DNA of 64,000 nt from Eustoma russellianum. Lineage: Eukaryota > Streptophyta > Magnoliopsida > Gentianales > Gentianaceae. A model generated the notes under the pieces. It ran no database searches, was not told the origin of the DNA, and saw only the letters and a list, made by a program, of their open reading frames with translations. The stretch is taken from contig AP025042.1 in the NCBI GenBank assembly GCA_036186865.1, positions 11,254,347-11,318,346 on the forward strand, in the 5' to 3' direction. A program made the translations under genes and the position numbers. This document shows, one piece after another, positions 10,560-22,796 of this stretch. Each line of letters begins with the position of its first letter. The stretch's first letter is position 1.

Positions 10560-13500
10560 TTAAATCACATCAACGGGAATCATGCCTACTTTAGAACGAA
10601 GAGATTCATATGTGACTTGATTTAAGGCCTTTGTAAATATATCCGCTACTTGTGATTATGTGCGTACGTGATCTATGACAATATTACCATTGTTAACGTG
10701 ATCACGAAGAAAGTGATAGCGAACTTCTATATGCTTAGCCTTAGAGTGTAACACGGGGTTCTTAGACAAATTTATTGCACTCATACTGTCACAATATGTA
10801 GGAATTTTATTTACGGTAATTCCAAAGTCCGAAAGTTGTTGTTTTATCCACAACAACTGTGTGCAGCAAAGGCTAAGAGCCATATACTCAGTCTCAGTAG
10901 TGGACAAAGCAACACTTGCTTGCTTTTTGGAAAACCATGAAATAAGGGAATTTCCTATAAATTGGCAAGTTTCGCTCGTGCTTTTTCTATCTATCTTGCA
11001 GCCACCATAATCTGCATCAGTGTAAGCATGTAAGTCAAATGTAGAATCCTTATCATACCAAATACCTAAGGTGGGCGTGTGCTTAATATAACGGAATATT
11101 CTTTTTACCGCATTTAATTGTGACACCTTAGGTTGACTTTGAAAACGAGTACACATGCATACGCTAAACATAATATCAGGCCTACTAGCAGTTAAATATA
11201 GCAAAGAACCTATCATAGATCGATATAATCCATTATCAACGTCTTTGCCATGTTCGTCTTTGTCTAATTTAGTAGTGACACTCATAGGCGTGGGAGATGG
11301 TTTCAAATTTTCAAAATTGAACTTCTTGATCATGTGATTTACATACTTAGCTTGACTTATATGAATTCCTTTACTCGTTTGCTTAATCTGCAAGCCAAGA
11401 AAATAATTAAGTTCACCAACCATAGACATTTCAAATTCAGCTTTCATACAATTTTCAAAATCTTTAACGAGTCTATGTGAGGTAGAACCGAAAATAATGT
11501 CATCTACGTAGATTTGAATAATAAGTAAATCTGATTTTTCTTGTTTCAAAAATAGTGTACTATCTATAGTACCGCGTTTAAAATTATTTTCTAAAAGGAA
11601 AGTAGCAAAACGATCATACCATGCTCTTGGCGCTTGCTTTAGGCCATATAGTGCCTTCTTTAGTTTGTACACGTGATCAGGATGTTTCAAATCTTCAAAA
11701 CCGGGTGGTTGCTTCACGTATACTTCTTCTTGTATGAATCCGTTTAGAAAAGCACTTTTGACGTCCATTTGATACAATTTAAAATCTTTCATGCAAGCAA
11801 TAGCAAGTAAGAGTCGTATAGCTTCTAAACGTGCTACGGGTGCAAATGTTTCATCGTAGTCTATTCCTTCTTCTTGATTATATCCTTGAGATACGAGTCT
11901 TGCTTTATTTCTAACGACCTTTCCTTCTTCATTCATTTTGTTCCTAAATACCCACTTTGTGCCTATTATTGTCTTATCTTGTGGTCGTGACACTAAATCC
12001 CATACATCATTTCTAACAAATTGATTAAGTTCGTCATGCATAGCATCAATCCAAGATGAATCACTCAAAGCATCATGCACATTTTTGGGCTCAATTTCAG
12101 AAATCATAGCATGAAATTCATTTATTTCATCCGAAGTGATTCTTCTACGTGGTCGCACACCGTGAGTGATGTCGCCTATGATGAGATCATGTGGGTGATC
12201 TCTATGCCATCTTGGTTGATGATTTTCTAAGTTATCATGCATCTCTATATGATCATGCATTTCTAGTGTCTCATTCATCTCATGCATATCAAAAGAATCA
12301 TTATCTTCATCCAAAACGGGTTTCAATTCAAAATCATCGTCATATTCCTTATCTTTATCAATATCTCCAAATTCATTGAATTTAACATGAATAGATTCTA
12401 TGATTTGTCTAGTGAGAGGATCATAACATCTATATGCTTTTGAATTTATGGAATACCCAACAAAAATGCACTCAATTGATTTGGATTCAAATTTATCTAA
12501 ATTATCTTTTGTATTCAAGACAAAGCATTTGCATCCAAACACACGAAAATAATCAATCTTAGGCATGCGATCATTCAAAATTTCGTAAGGCGTCTTGTTT
12601 ATTTTCTTTCTTATAGATAGGCGATTTACAATATAGCATGCACAATTTACGGCTTCAGCCCACATAAATCTAGGCAATTTATTTTCGCAAAGCATGATTC
12701 TAGCGATTTCTTGTAGTGTGCGATTCTTTCTTTCTACTATTCCATTTAATTGTGGAGTTCTAGGTGGCGAAAACTCATGTTTAATTCCTTTTTCTTCACA
12801 AAACGAAATCATCTCTTTATTTTTAAACTCACTGCCTCTATCGCTTCTTATTCTTTTCACATTTACACCGTATTGATTTTCAAGTTGTTTGATTAATTTA
12901 GCAATCTCTACGGCGCTATCATCCTTATGTGCAAGAAATAAAGTCCAAGTGTAACGAGAAAAGTCATCAATAATTACGCATGCATAGTGACGCCCACCAA
13001 GGCTTGTAGTACGACTAGGACCAAACAAATCGATATGTAATAGTTCTAGTATTCTAGTCGTGCTTATTTCATTTTTTGGCTTAAGTGACTCACGTGTTTG
13101 TTTGCCTTTTATGCAAGATTCACACAAGTGAAAGTTGTCTAAATCAAGCGTAGGCAATCCCCGTACTAGGTTCTTTCGTTGCAATTTTACTAGTGTGGAA
13201 ATACCTATATGTCCTAAACGTCTATGCCATAAATTCACATTGGGTTCATTTGACAAAAAACACTTAACTTTAGCGTCTACTACATCATCCATAGATAGCG
13301 TAAAAATATTGCCTTCTCGTTTTCCTTTTAAAACTGTTTCTCCATTTTTATCTATTATGTTGCAATAAGGATGAGTAAAGCACACATTGAAACCATTGTC
13401 AACAAATTGAGAAATACTAAGAAGATTGTAAGATAAGTTGCTTACCAAAAATACGTTGGAGATTTGGAGTGTATTCGGATTGCCAATCGTACCTTTTCCA

Positions 13501-13712
13501 ATGATCTTGCCCTCATTGTTGTCTCCAAAGGTCATGGATCCGCCTTTTGTGACCTTCTTTAATTTGGAGAACAGGCTCGGGTCACCCGTCATGTGCCTCG
13601 AGCAACCACTGTCAAGGAACCACTTTATTGATGTGTCTTTCGATGTGTGGTCTCCCTGCAATGTGAAAAGGTGATTTAGGTACCCTTTTAATTTTGGGTC
13701 CTTTCGAGTTAG
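10560..13712 (-). CDS. pol: Copia-1 pol: protease, integrase, reverse transcriptase, RNase H
   Basis: The open frame spans 10656-13712, and one TAA at 10653-10655 separates the last 31 codons (VADIFTKAL..., ending 10560). Residue numbers count from codon 13661. Protease DSGCSRHMTG is at 17-26. The integrase zinc finger is H146/H151/C180/C183, with core D211, D274 and E310 (35 residues between the last two). Reverse transcriptase motif A is QMDVK at 631-635 and YVDD at 718-721. RNase H has TDADYGG near 881 and TETEY near 922. All catalytic residues are present. There is no ATG before the protease motif; the frame opens just after gag's stop in +1 relative to gag. Expression would need recoding, or this copy carries an indel. 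The stop falls where related elements read HVRT-x-xQVADIFTKAL, so it is probably a single substitution. Confidence 0.95.
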
Positions 13713-13716
13713 TTAA

Positions 13717-15633
13717 TCACCTTTTGGTAAAGGTACCTTTCGGTACCCATACTTGGGTGATCCTTCTCAGTCTATCAAATGGCAAGAATGTAGATGAAGG
13801 TGCGATATAATATACATGTGGTGCATGTACTTTGGGTCTTTGCCCAAGGACTCCTCTATACTCATTGAATGAAGGACGCTTTTGATATGTCCGTGTGTGT
13901 GTGTGCGTAGTGTGTGGATGATATGTATTTCGTGTATGCATTGTTCTTTTCTTCTCATATCTATATGGTACAACGTTATATTTCACAGGATATGACAGAG
14001 TGGGGCGTGTGGAAGGGGGCGCTTTTTGCGTCATCTTAGACGCCACTTGAGGCTTAGGGGTGTCTACTTTCTTAGACACAACAAACTTGGTTGGTTTGGT
14101 TGATACTTCGTTAGTATCAACGTATCCCAATCCAGTTTTGTCACTGTCATGCTTTTGCGATAATATGATGCGATGCAGCATGTTTGACCCTGTATCAAAT
14201 TGTTTCATCATTTTCTCTAAATCGGTATTCCTTGATTTCAAATTTGAAATCTCGGATTTCATTTCATTATTTTGAGAAGTTAATAATGAGATCTCGGTTT
14301 TCAATGCAGTAATGACACATGAAGACTCTTTCTTTGAATCGCTTAATTGAGCGACAAGATTCTCGTTAGAAGATTCTAACAGTTTCTTGTCTTCAATTAA
14401 ACGTTTCTTTTCTTTAGTGAGAGTCTTAGTAAATTTATGCAATTCAAGATACTGACTAAAAAGATCATCATAAGAAGGTTCATAGTCAGAGTCAGAATCA
14501 GATGATACCTCATTAGATGCCTTTGAAGCAAAGCAAACTTGAGCGGTCTCCTCTTCGGTCTCAGTTTCAGAATCTGATGAGTCACTCCATGTGGAGGCCT
14601 TTAGTACACGTTTCCTTTGTTTAGGATCTGAGACGAGTCTATTTTTGTTCCGCTCCTTGTCAGGGTACTTATTAGTTTGCTTTTCTTTGTTTGGGCAGTC
14701 ATATGATAAGTGTCCGAGTTTGCCGCATTCATAACATTTAATGTCCTTATCATTTGACTTGTTTTTATTTCTCTTAGATGTAGTGCCCTTGTTTTTATTT
14801 CTAAATGACTTTCTCATGAATCTTCTTAGTCCTTTAGCCAATAGGATTAAATCATCATTATCCGATTCGGAATCACTATCATCTACGTGATCGGAGGGAG
14901 AGGAGACGTATTCATTTGATTTAAAAGCAATTGTTTTACCTTGTTTAGATGATTCCGATTTCCGAATAGTAAGTTTGTTTTCATAAACTTTGAGTGACCC
15001 AATTAGTTCTTCCATCTTTATTGATTTGGTCTCCTTGCTTTCTTCTATAGCAGTCACTTTAGGGTCCCATTCCGAAGGAAGGCTTCGTAGGACTTTCTGT
15101 ACCTTTTCCTGCATAGTAAAAGCCTTACCAAGAGACTCAAGAGAGTTATAGATGTTAGTTAAACGAAGATCCATATCTACAATCGACTCATTAAGCAACA
15201 ATTTAAAAGACTCAAGAGTAGACATGAGCATATTAATTTTTGACTCTTTTACTTGACTCGTGCCTTCGTGTTTCATTTCTAGAATTCTCCACATTTCTTG
15301 TGCACTCGAACAATTTGACACATAACTAGACTCACTTTTACTTAATCCGTTTAAAAGCAAATGCATAGCCCTATCATTCATACTAAGTTTCTTTTTATCA
15401 TCACTCATATATTCTTGTCTAGTTTTAATAACTTCTAAAGTAACTCCGTCTACAGTGGATACATTAGATGGGACATATGGACCATCTTCAATTATTGACC
15501 AAAGATCTATATCTATAGCCATAAGAAAAAGTTTCATCCTAAGTTTCCATTGAATAAAGGACTCACTGTCAAAAAGTGGAGGCATTTGGCTCGACATACC
15601 TTCTTGTTCGGTTTTGAGATTTGTGGATGCCAT
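13717..15633 (-). CDS. gag: Copia-1 gag (capsid/nucleocapsid), 638 residues
   Basis: It encodes the particle protein that packages element RNA in the cytoplasm. The start MASTNLKTEQ is the first ATG after the PBS, 54 bases downstream of the LTR. Residues 20-220 form the UBN2-type gag region (PPLFDSESFIQWKLRMKLFL; SLPSEWDPKVTAI near 184). A Ser/Asp-rich acidic patch lies near 243-260. A CCHC knuckle is at C300, C303, H308 and C313. A long charged coiled-coil stretch follows at about 390-480. The His/Thr-rich tail ends WVPKGTFTKR. The frame stops with TGA at 13717-13719. Copia-2 shows gag and pol in one frame at this place, so the separation here may be mutational. The length is large for copia but usual for SIRE-type elements. 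Confidence 0.95.
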   Translation of the reverse strand: MASTNLKTEQEGMSSQMPPLFDSESFIQWKLRMKLFLMAIDIDLWSIIEDGPYVPSNVSTVDGVTLEVIKTRQEYMSDDKKKLSMNDRAMHLLLNGLSKSESSYVSNCSSAQEMWRILEMKHEGTSQVKESKINMLMSTLESFKLLLNESIVDMDLRLTNIYNSLESLGKAFTMQEKVQKVLRSLPSEWDPKVTAIEESKETKSIKMEELIGSLKVYENKLTIRKSESSKQGKTIAFKSNEYVSSPSDHVDDSDSESDNDDLILLAKGLRRFMRKSFRNKNKGTTSKRNKNKSNDKDIKCYECGKLGHLSYDCPNKEKQTNKYPDKERNKNRLVSDPKQRKRVLKASTWSDSSDSETETEEETAQVCFASKASNEVSSDSDSDYEPSYDDLFSQYLELHKFTKTLTKEKKRLIEDKKLLESSNENLVAQLSDSKKESSCVITALKTEISLLTSQNNEMKSEISNLKSRNTDLEKMMKQFDTGSNMLHRIILSQKHDSDKTGLGYVDTNEVSTKPTKFVVSKKVDTPKPQVASKMTQKAPPSTRPTLSYPVKYNVVPYRYEKKRTMHTRNTYHPHTTHTHTRTYQKRPSFNEYRGVLGQRPKVHAPHVYYIAPSSTFLPFDRLRRITQVWVPKGTFTKR

Positions 15634-15687
15634 CTCACTGAATCGTTGGATTCCTTGTAGTGAGTATTCCTGCTCTCTGATACCACT
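15634..15687 (-). other. Copia-1 leader with tRNA-Met primer binding site
   Basis: On the minus strand TGGTATCAGAGAGC (15685-15672) starts two bases after the 5' LTR. This is a PBS complementary to initiator tRNA-Met and fixes the orientation. Confidence 0.9.
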
Positions 15688-18643
15688 TGTAGGATCTGCA
15701 AGGCACCACTAGAAGGGGGGGGGGTNNNNNNNNNNACCACTAGAAGGGGGGGGGGGTTGAATAGATGGTGCGGAAAGTGTGCTTTTTTTTTAAAATTTCT
15801 TTAAACTTGAACAATTCTAGTTCTGAAAACAGATTCTGTTTTCAGGACCTGTTTTAAAACGTTTTTAAAACCAGGTTAGAGGTCTCCAAAAATTATGAAA
15901 TTTTGAGAGAACTTAGCCTCAGATGTTATGAGGGTCCCCTAAAAATTTCAAATTAAAATTCAACCTTTAACCCCTTCAAAATCCGTTGTTACTCAGATTG
16001 TGCAAATCTGCCAGAAACGGTAGATGGTTTTGAAAAATTAATTCCTATTTGTGTGAACGTCCAAATGATCTGAAAATTTGACCACTAACTCTTTATATAC
16101 TATATTTTAATAGGTTGAAATAGTTTTAGAAAATTCTTTTGGGAAGTAGGTCAAATACAATCAAAGTCTCAACCTTTGCAAGTATGAGAATCAGACTGCA
16201 CTAGTCTCAGAACTATTGATGTTTGATTGACTTATACTTGTCCAAAAGGGTTGAAACTTGTGCCAAATGAACCCTAGAACGTGTAGGTATGTTTCTGGAA
16301 ATTTTTGTAATTTTTGAAATTCGTTTACTATTTTTACAAACGTGAACAAAATGTATAAACAGTGCAGAAACTGAAAAGTAAATGCTGAAAGTAAATTGCA
16401 CCAAGAATTTTATACTGGTTCGGTTATAAACAACCTACTTCAGTCTTCAAGGAACACCTTCCTTGGTTCACACTAATCACACACACGCAGTACACCTTAC
16501 CGCAGGGTTGATAGAGTTACACCTAACTCCAACCCTTTACAAACCTTGTATGTCGAGTACAATTCACACGAACACCACCACCTCGCTAGAATGAAGATTG
16601 ATCACACCTTGATCAATCTTTTACAAAGATGTATGAATGGTGGTTTATCTCAAGCCTATTCAAGATTGAAAGAATATGAATACAATAGGCTTTACAAGAA
16701 AAGAGAAAGAAAGAAGATGTAGGAGAAGAAGAGCTTGGCTATTTGATCTCTTTAGAATGCAATGCTTGTTGTTTTTGTTTGCTCTCCTCTTCTTCTTTTT
16801 AATTGTGGCAGCCGTCTCCTATAGCCTTTCTCCCCTCTTGAAAATTTCCTTTTAAGTGCTTCAGAGAGTGTAGGACATCATGATGACAATTCTTTGCTTA
16901 CTTGGCATCATTCTATTGGATCATCATTTAGTCTTCGCTTACTTGGCACCTCTTTATTGGCTCAATGTTGTCATCATTTGATGACTTCGCTTACATGTGC
17001 ATTATGAGAATAAAATTCAGATTATTTACCATTTTTCTTTGAATTTTTATCATAAAAATGAATCAACAATATATGGTAAGTATTTCTTCCAATTGAGAAA
17101 TGAATTTGGACATGAAATAGGTTAAGAATTCGGCCAGCTAGGTTATGCATGTGCTGAGAAATTTTTCAGCATGTAACATGTAACATATCACCATTTATTT
17201 ATTTAAATAATATTCAAAACATTACCATATCCTCTTCCAATCAATCACCTAATAAAGGATGACAAAATATGTCACACTTAATGACAAAAAAATCGGCCAC
17301 CATGTGTGTAGTATGCTGAAATTTTCAGCATGTGACATAAGAGAGGTATATGTTGAATACTTACCTTTTGTAGCTTCTCTCTTTGATTTATCAACATTGT
17401 ATGATTGATCCTTGACCAATCAATATGCCAACAAGGCTCCACATGTGCTCCATCTCAGCTGTATGTAACGTTGGAAGATGTATATACATGTGTTGAAATT
17501 TATTTTTGTTAACTTTGTAAAATAGTGCACATTTAATAATACACACATGTAATATTCCAATCAGCCCTTAATTTAATTTTCTAGAACACTTTAAGATGTA
17601 TATTATATGTAAAAAGTGTCTAGATACGTGTCACATGATGTTCAAGAAAAACGTTCCATGTTATGTGCGTAGAAAACCGAATTTTCGATATTTATCGATT
17701 ACCCGATTTTTCTCTAATTTAAATTCCAACTTTTGCACATGATATATATATATTATGTTATACATAATATATATAATATATACTTTAAATCTCAGCACTT
17801 GGCTAGTTTAAAGTGGTACCATTCACATGTGACAAAATCAAAATTGGAATCTTCACATTTTGGCCTAAATGTGGAGTAATTTGTGTGTGCCAACAGGGAA
17901 AGTATTTTTGGCTGAATATATCATGTATATCACGAAATTATCATCAATTTTTGATGTATATGGGCTGGCCATTTATTTATGGCAAGTACGTGACACGTTG
18001 GCGAAGTTTCGATATTCGCCCGATACGACAAATTTCGGTTTAGAACCTTTTATCGTGTCGTATTCAATTTATCATCACCATATCTTATATCATATGATAT
18101 AAGACCTGAATATACTCATAAATATGAGTTAAGTATAGTGGAGTGACGTTAACGTACGTACGTAAGATATATAACGTGTCGGTAGTACGTTGGAATACAT
18201 GTGTATGTGCCTTTATTTAAAAACTCTTAAAATATATATAGTGTATATATATATATGGCGTGTGAATTAAATGTGGGGAGGAGGAGAAGACTTTCCTTCC
18301 TTGGCCTTGTTGCCTTTGTGCCTTTTCCAAATTAATCTTCCTTTAATGAACTACTTAGTTTATTAAACTAAGTACTTTACTTAATGAACTAATTTAGTTC
18401 ATTAATGGTGGCACCTGAAAATAGTATAAACACAACAAATGTTCTCCATATAATGTAAGCTTTAATGCTTCATGGCTCGTTAGTACGGCAACATAATATA
18501 TAAGCTAAATAAGGCAAGTAATGGCAAGTTATCATGCATGCACGTTTATATATATATATATGCATTCAACGTTTATATATATATATATATATATGCATTC
18601 AAATTTCTTATTTTGAAATCACTCAAACCCTCTTATTTCTACA
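15688..18643 (-). repeat. 5' LTR of Copia-1 (2956 bp, with assembly gap)
   Basis: It pairs with 7195-10273. Relative to that copy it lacks about 150 bp at about 16988, where 'gatgact' is followed by 'tcgcttac' and then joins 'atgtgcattatgag'. It contains a 10-N gap and a duplicated short stretch near its 3' end (left side). It would hold the promoter for gag-pol. Confidence 0.95.
15726..15735. other. Assembly gap (10 N) at a poly-G run
   Basis: ACCACTAGAAGGGGGG occurs just before and just after the N run. The other LTR has a single copy ending in 'agaataggggtttg', so the doubled G-rich block is probably an assembly artefact. Confidence 0.95.
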
Positions 18644-18648
18644 GATGA

Positions 18649-19008
18649 TCCCTTAAACCACCATAGAAACTTTGTCAAAAGTAGCTTAAGAATTAAGAAG
18701 GGATATAATGATTAAGGAGTAAATGAGCTTTGGGGTGGACCCTAAACCGCCGGCCTTTCCATTAGGGTGAACCAAGAGGACTTCACCACTAACCTTAGCC
18801 ACTTTTGGTTTAAATCTTGTGGAAAGCATGTTTACATGATATATTCATGTATATATATATACGCATGCGTATTATTGGATATATGTGTGTTATATTTATA
18901 TATATAGATGTCGGCCTATGATGTAATAGTGGCCTAAAGAATTTTAGTTCCATGAAAAGTGTATTTAAAAGGACAATAGTTGAAAATACACTTTAAACAC
19001 ACAAATAC

Positions 19009-19047
<39 letters not shown>

Positions 19048-22000
19048 GATAGGAAAATGGGTAAGCTATGATCATGGATAAGATGCAATAGAATTTAACT
19101 CATATATGTATAAGTGCACACACTTATACTTTCGGCCATAAGGCCTTATTGAGCAAATAATAGTCTCAAGACTCTTCATGTAACCTTGGAAAGATAAACC
19201 ATGATTAAGCCTTAAATAAGTACCATAATTATGTCCATGGACATGAGGGATCTTTTCCCTCCTCTCATAATGAAGCCGTCGGCTATGCCTAACCAAGAAG
19301 GCTTCTCTCTCTCTTCTTTTAACAAGAAGCCGTTAATACACCCTTAACCTACTTACTAGCCAAGAAGTCTCCAAGAGCAAGAGACTTTCCCTCCCTTCTC
19401 TCTAAGGCAAACGGTCAAGGGGAACCAAGAAGATTCAAGACTCATCCAAGTGCAAACTTAGTCTAGGTGAGTGCACTCTAAACTTCTTAAGAGTGTTTTA
19501 TGTCTTACATGGTGAAGCTCACAAGATACCCTTGTTTCTTGTGGGAACCGTGACCTTCAAGGAGTCACTAGGAGAAGAATTTTGAAAAGCTAAGGAAGAT
19601 TGACCTTTGGTGGGTTAGGATCATCTCAACCTCCAAGAATCACTTTGGAAAAGGGTGGAAGGAGGCATTTCTTCTTCAACAAAGATTCAAGCAAGGCCTA
19701 AGATCTAAGAAAGGCAAGTACACTATAAATATTCATGACTTGTGTGTGAAAGTATATGCTTGAATGTCTAGATGTTGCTAAGTTTTAATCTTATATGTAA
19801 AATGTTAAGTTTGAAGCATGAAACTTTCGGATTCTTAAGAAAAGTGGCTTGCATGTATGGGATTCCTTCAAAGGTGGATTCTTTGCCCTTTTTGAGTATG
19901 AATATGATGCTTGTCTAAGATGAGTGTGACAAAGTTCTTTTCTTTCATATGTAAGGGGGACGGTTGGATGAAATATGTGGGTAAATATTGTTCTTGTTAA
20001 AGATTGTGAATTGTGGAGTAAAGAAGGCATATAAGTTGTATGCTTTATGACTTAGGTGTAAAATGTTCATTATGGAAATGAAATTTAAGCCCTTGCATGA
20101 GAATGAAACGGGCTGTTTTGGGGGTATGGGACACATAAACTAGATGTGCCATGATTGGACTTTACTATGTACAAAATGTGCAAATTCAAGACGTGCTATG
20201 TGCAACCCTCAAAATCGTTTTGAAGTGATTTGTAGATGACCTTTGGAAGGTATTAGAACCTGTAAATTTTATGCTAGGAAGTGTATTTGATAATTGGTAA
20301 GCCATTCTTGAAGATTAGCTTAGGTTGGGACACTTGTAGTAAGTAAAGTGACTAAAATAGAATTTACTGGAACAGGGCAGAATAATGTGACTTTTTGTAT
20401 GACATGAAAAGGGATCTTAGGAGTATTCAATTAAGCTAATTTTTGGTATGACATTAACCTATGTGTGTAGTAAATATAAGAGTTGGAATTTTGGTAAAAG
20501 AAGTTATGATTTGTCCTTAATGGAATTTTTAGTAAAACTGGTCAAGCTGGAACTATTGGACTGGACAGAATCTAAGCGGCGTGTTAATGGACCCAAAAAT
20601 TGACCATAGAAGTATGCAAATGGGCTGATTTTTGGTAGGTTGAGAGCCCTATGTGTTCCCTAAGTCTGGGAGCTGGAATTTTTGAAAAAGGACTTACATA
20701 TTAGTCACAATTAAATTCGTAGTAAAACTGGCCACCCCACAATCAGCGTGTACTCGTTTTTGGAGAAGCGACTAAATGGCCCCTTTAAAGTTATTATAAT
20801 GCTTTGAAATTTTTATGGTGATTACTTAGGACATAGATGAGCATGTCCATGTAAATCAATTAGATTAGAATTATTATTTTAAGAGGTAACTACCGAAGTT
20901 AAGTTGGTATTACTAATCTGGAAAATTGGGCAGAATTACGGATTTGGTTGTTGGGCTTTATTCTTGTGGGCTTAGACTTATACATATGGTTTGGGCTTAT
21001 GAGAAATTATTTTTGGTATGTATGCAGTATTTTCCAGGTGTTGGCCCAAATTAAATAAGGCTTAATGGGCTTTTAAGAAAGGTAAAAGAAGGGTACTGCA
21101 CTGCTGAATTCAGCAGTACCCTGTTTGGTGAATTAATGATTTGAAGGTTTTCTACATCACGACTCGTTACGTAATTTTTATGGCAAGAATAAAAGACACC
21201 ATTATGCATACGTATGTCAAGAAATCATGATAGTGGGCCTAAAATATGGTGTTTGAGGCCGTGCAAACTGAACGATAATTCTGGAAATTTTTCCAGTCTG
21301 AGGAATAAGATCGTATTTGTATGTATGTAACGCATTATGTCACGAATTGCATGGTACATGTCATACATTGCATCATCGTCACCTACATGATTTATGAAAC
21401 TAGTTTTATGACAAAGAATGACGAAAAAGCGTTTTTTAAAGAAAAGATTACGTTTTGAAAAGAACGCTTTCCATCGGTACCGTATATTTCTGGCCAGCAG
21501 GACCCGCTTCAGATCTGGGGTTAATTGATCTGATGATTATGACCGTTCAGGCCCGGAGAGAATAGACCTTACTATGATTATGACCATACAGGCCCGGAGA
21601 GAATAGACCTGGTTATGACGATTATGACCGTACAGGCCCGGAGAGAATAGACCTGATGACTATGATTGATGATGTGACCGTTTTTGGATCCAGAAATAAT
21701 AGATTCGAAGGGAAGAATATGACCGCCTCAGATCCGGATAGAATAGATGTGAACACTCTCTTGTTTTTATTGACGATGATGTTTTGAAAGAAAGAAAGAA
21801 AAGAAGAATTTGTCCTCATGTTATCACGATGCATCACATGAGCATACTCATGCATGATGCATTTAATGGTTCGTCGAATATTTGGTACATTGTTATTTAG
21901 GCTAAGATGTTATGACTTGATAGCTCCTAAGTTATGATTTTTAATAAGTTATGAGCCGGTTACTTACGGATATTGGATGAAAGGTCAGGTATGTTACTAA

Positions 22001-22486
22001 ACAAGAATTTTTGGGGTTTGGTTCTTGTATGTACTTTCCATTTAATTCATGATTATATATGGTTTACTTGCTGGTGACGTTGTCACTCATCCCTTATTTT
22101 TCCTCCCAGAACCCGCAGTAAATAGGGTCGAGTGGATCGAGGATGAGCCTAGGGTTCCCTATCCGTAGAAGAGTGAGAGAAGGACGACTTAAGGGTTTTT
22201 GCCATGATGGTCATGATTGATGAACTAATTATGAACTTGTGATGAAAACATTGACTTTCGGATTTCCGCATTTGTGAACATGTTTGTAAAACTTATGATG
22301 GATGTTTAGACGCTTTTATTTAAAAGTTTTTATTCTGCCTCGGTTTCTCTTACTTGTTGATGTGTAAGCGTGAAGGTCCACATATTTTGTTGTGGACTAA
22401 GACATGTTATGGATTGACTCCTGGTACTCTCCGTAGTGAAGTGCAGGCGCACCGTATCTGGCTAGGCTGGGGTGCGGGGAGCTACA
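18649..22486 (+). repeat. 5' LTR of Gypsy-B, second part
   Basis: It continues from 7194 across Copia-1 and ends GGGGAGCTACA before the PBS. It contains a (TA)n tract at 19012-19043, a perfect palindrome CTGCTGAATTCAGCAG near 21101-21116, a threefold tandem repeat at 21533-21660, and the 'gcccgcag' region near 22110. Short ORFs such as 19791-20030 show no domain. Confidence 0.9.
21533..21660 (+). repeat. Tandem repeat (3 units) in the Gypsy-B 5' LTR
   Basis: The unit 'caggcccggagagaatagac' recurs at about 21549, 21589 and 21632, spaced about 40-43 bp. The 3' LTR has one unit (about 38970), and the minus-strand solo LTR has two (about 25103 and 25138). Confidence 0.85.
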
Positions 22487-22488
22487 TG

Positions 22489-22500
22489 TGGTATCAGAGC
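22489..22500 (+). other. Primer binding site of Gypsy-B
   Basis: TGGTATCAGAGC is an exact initiator-tRNA-Met PBS, two bases after the LTR end. Confidence 0.9.
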
Positions 22501-22796
22501 TAAGGCTCTATATCCTGGCAGAATATAGAATTAAGCAATGATTTTAGAAATCTAAGATTGATCTTAGATGTAAGTCATGATCTTAAAAAGAGAGTTGACC
22601 TTAGACTAGGATGACTTAGACTGGAAATTAAGGTTTGGACCTGATGATAAATCCCTAGTTGATGACATTTTATAGAATTTAATACGTATCATATCTATTT
22701 GCACACCCACTGGGAATTTTCATTAAATTACGAGTTAAATTTTGTCGTTTATATCGGTATGTCAACTTCGAATAAAACCGACGCTACATGGTACAG

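Larger units (their letters stand above)
7195..18643 (-). mobile_element. Copia-1: nearly intact SIRE-like Ty1/copia retrotransposon
   Basis: This 11.4-kb minus-strand element has long LTRs (15688-18643 as 5' LTR, 7195-10273 as 3' LTR; termini TGTAG..CTACA). It has a tRNA-Met PBS, a 638-residue gag with zinc knuckle and coiled coil, a pol with all four domains, and a region of repeated polypurine tracts before the 3' LTR. Repeated tracts and a long gag are known traits of Sirevirus-type copia elements. The GATGA duplication is intact. LTRs differ by about 1-2.5 % in the parts I compared, so it is the youngest large element here. One stop near the end of pol and the gag/pol break make this copy questionable as an active one. 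Confidence 0.95.

Noticed and set aside
15534..15740. ORF crossing the N gap
   Set aside because: It contains the assembly gap and the doubled poly-G block; artefact.
22489..22500. tRNA-like motif TGGTATCAGAGC
   Set aside because: It is a primer binding site, not a tRNA gene; no cloverleaf can be drawn around it. The same holds for the other PBS sites.
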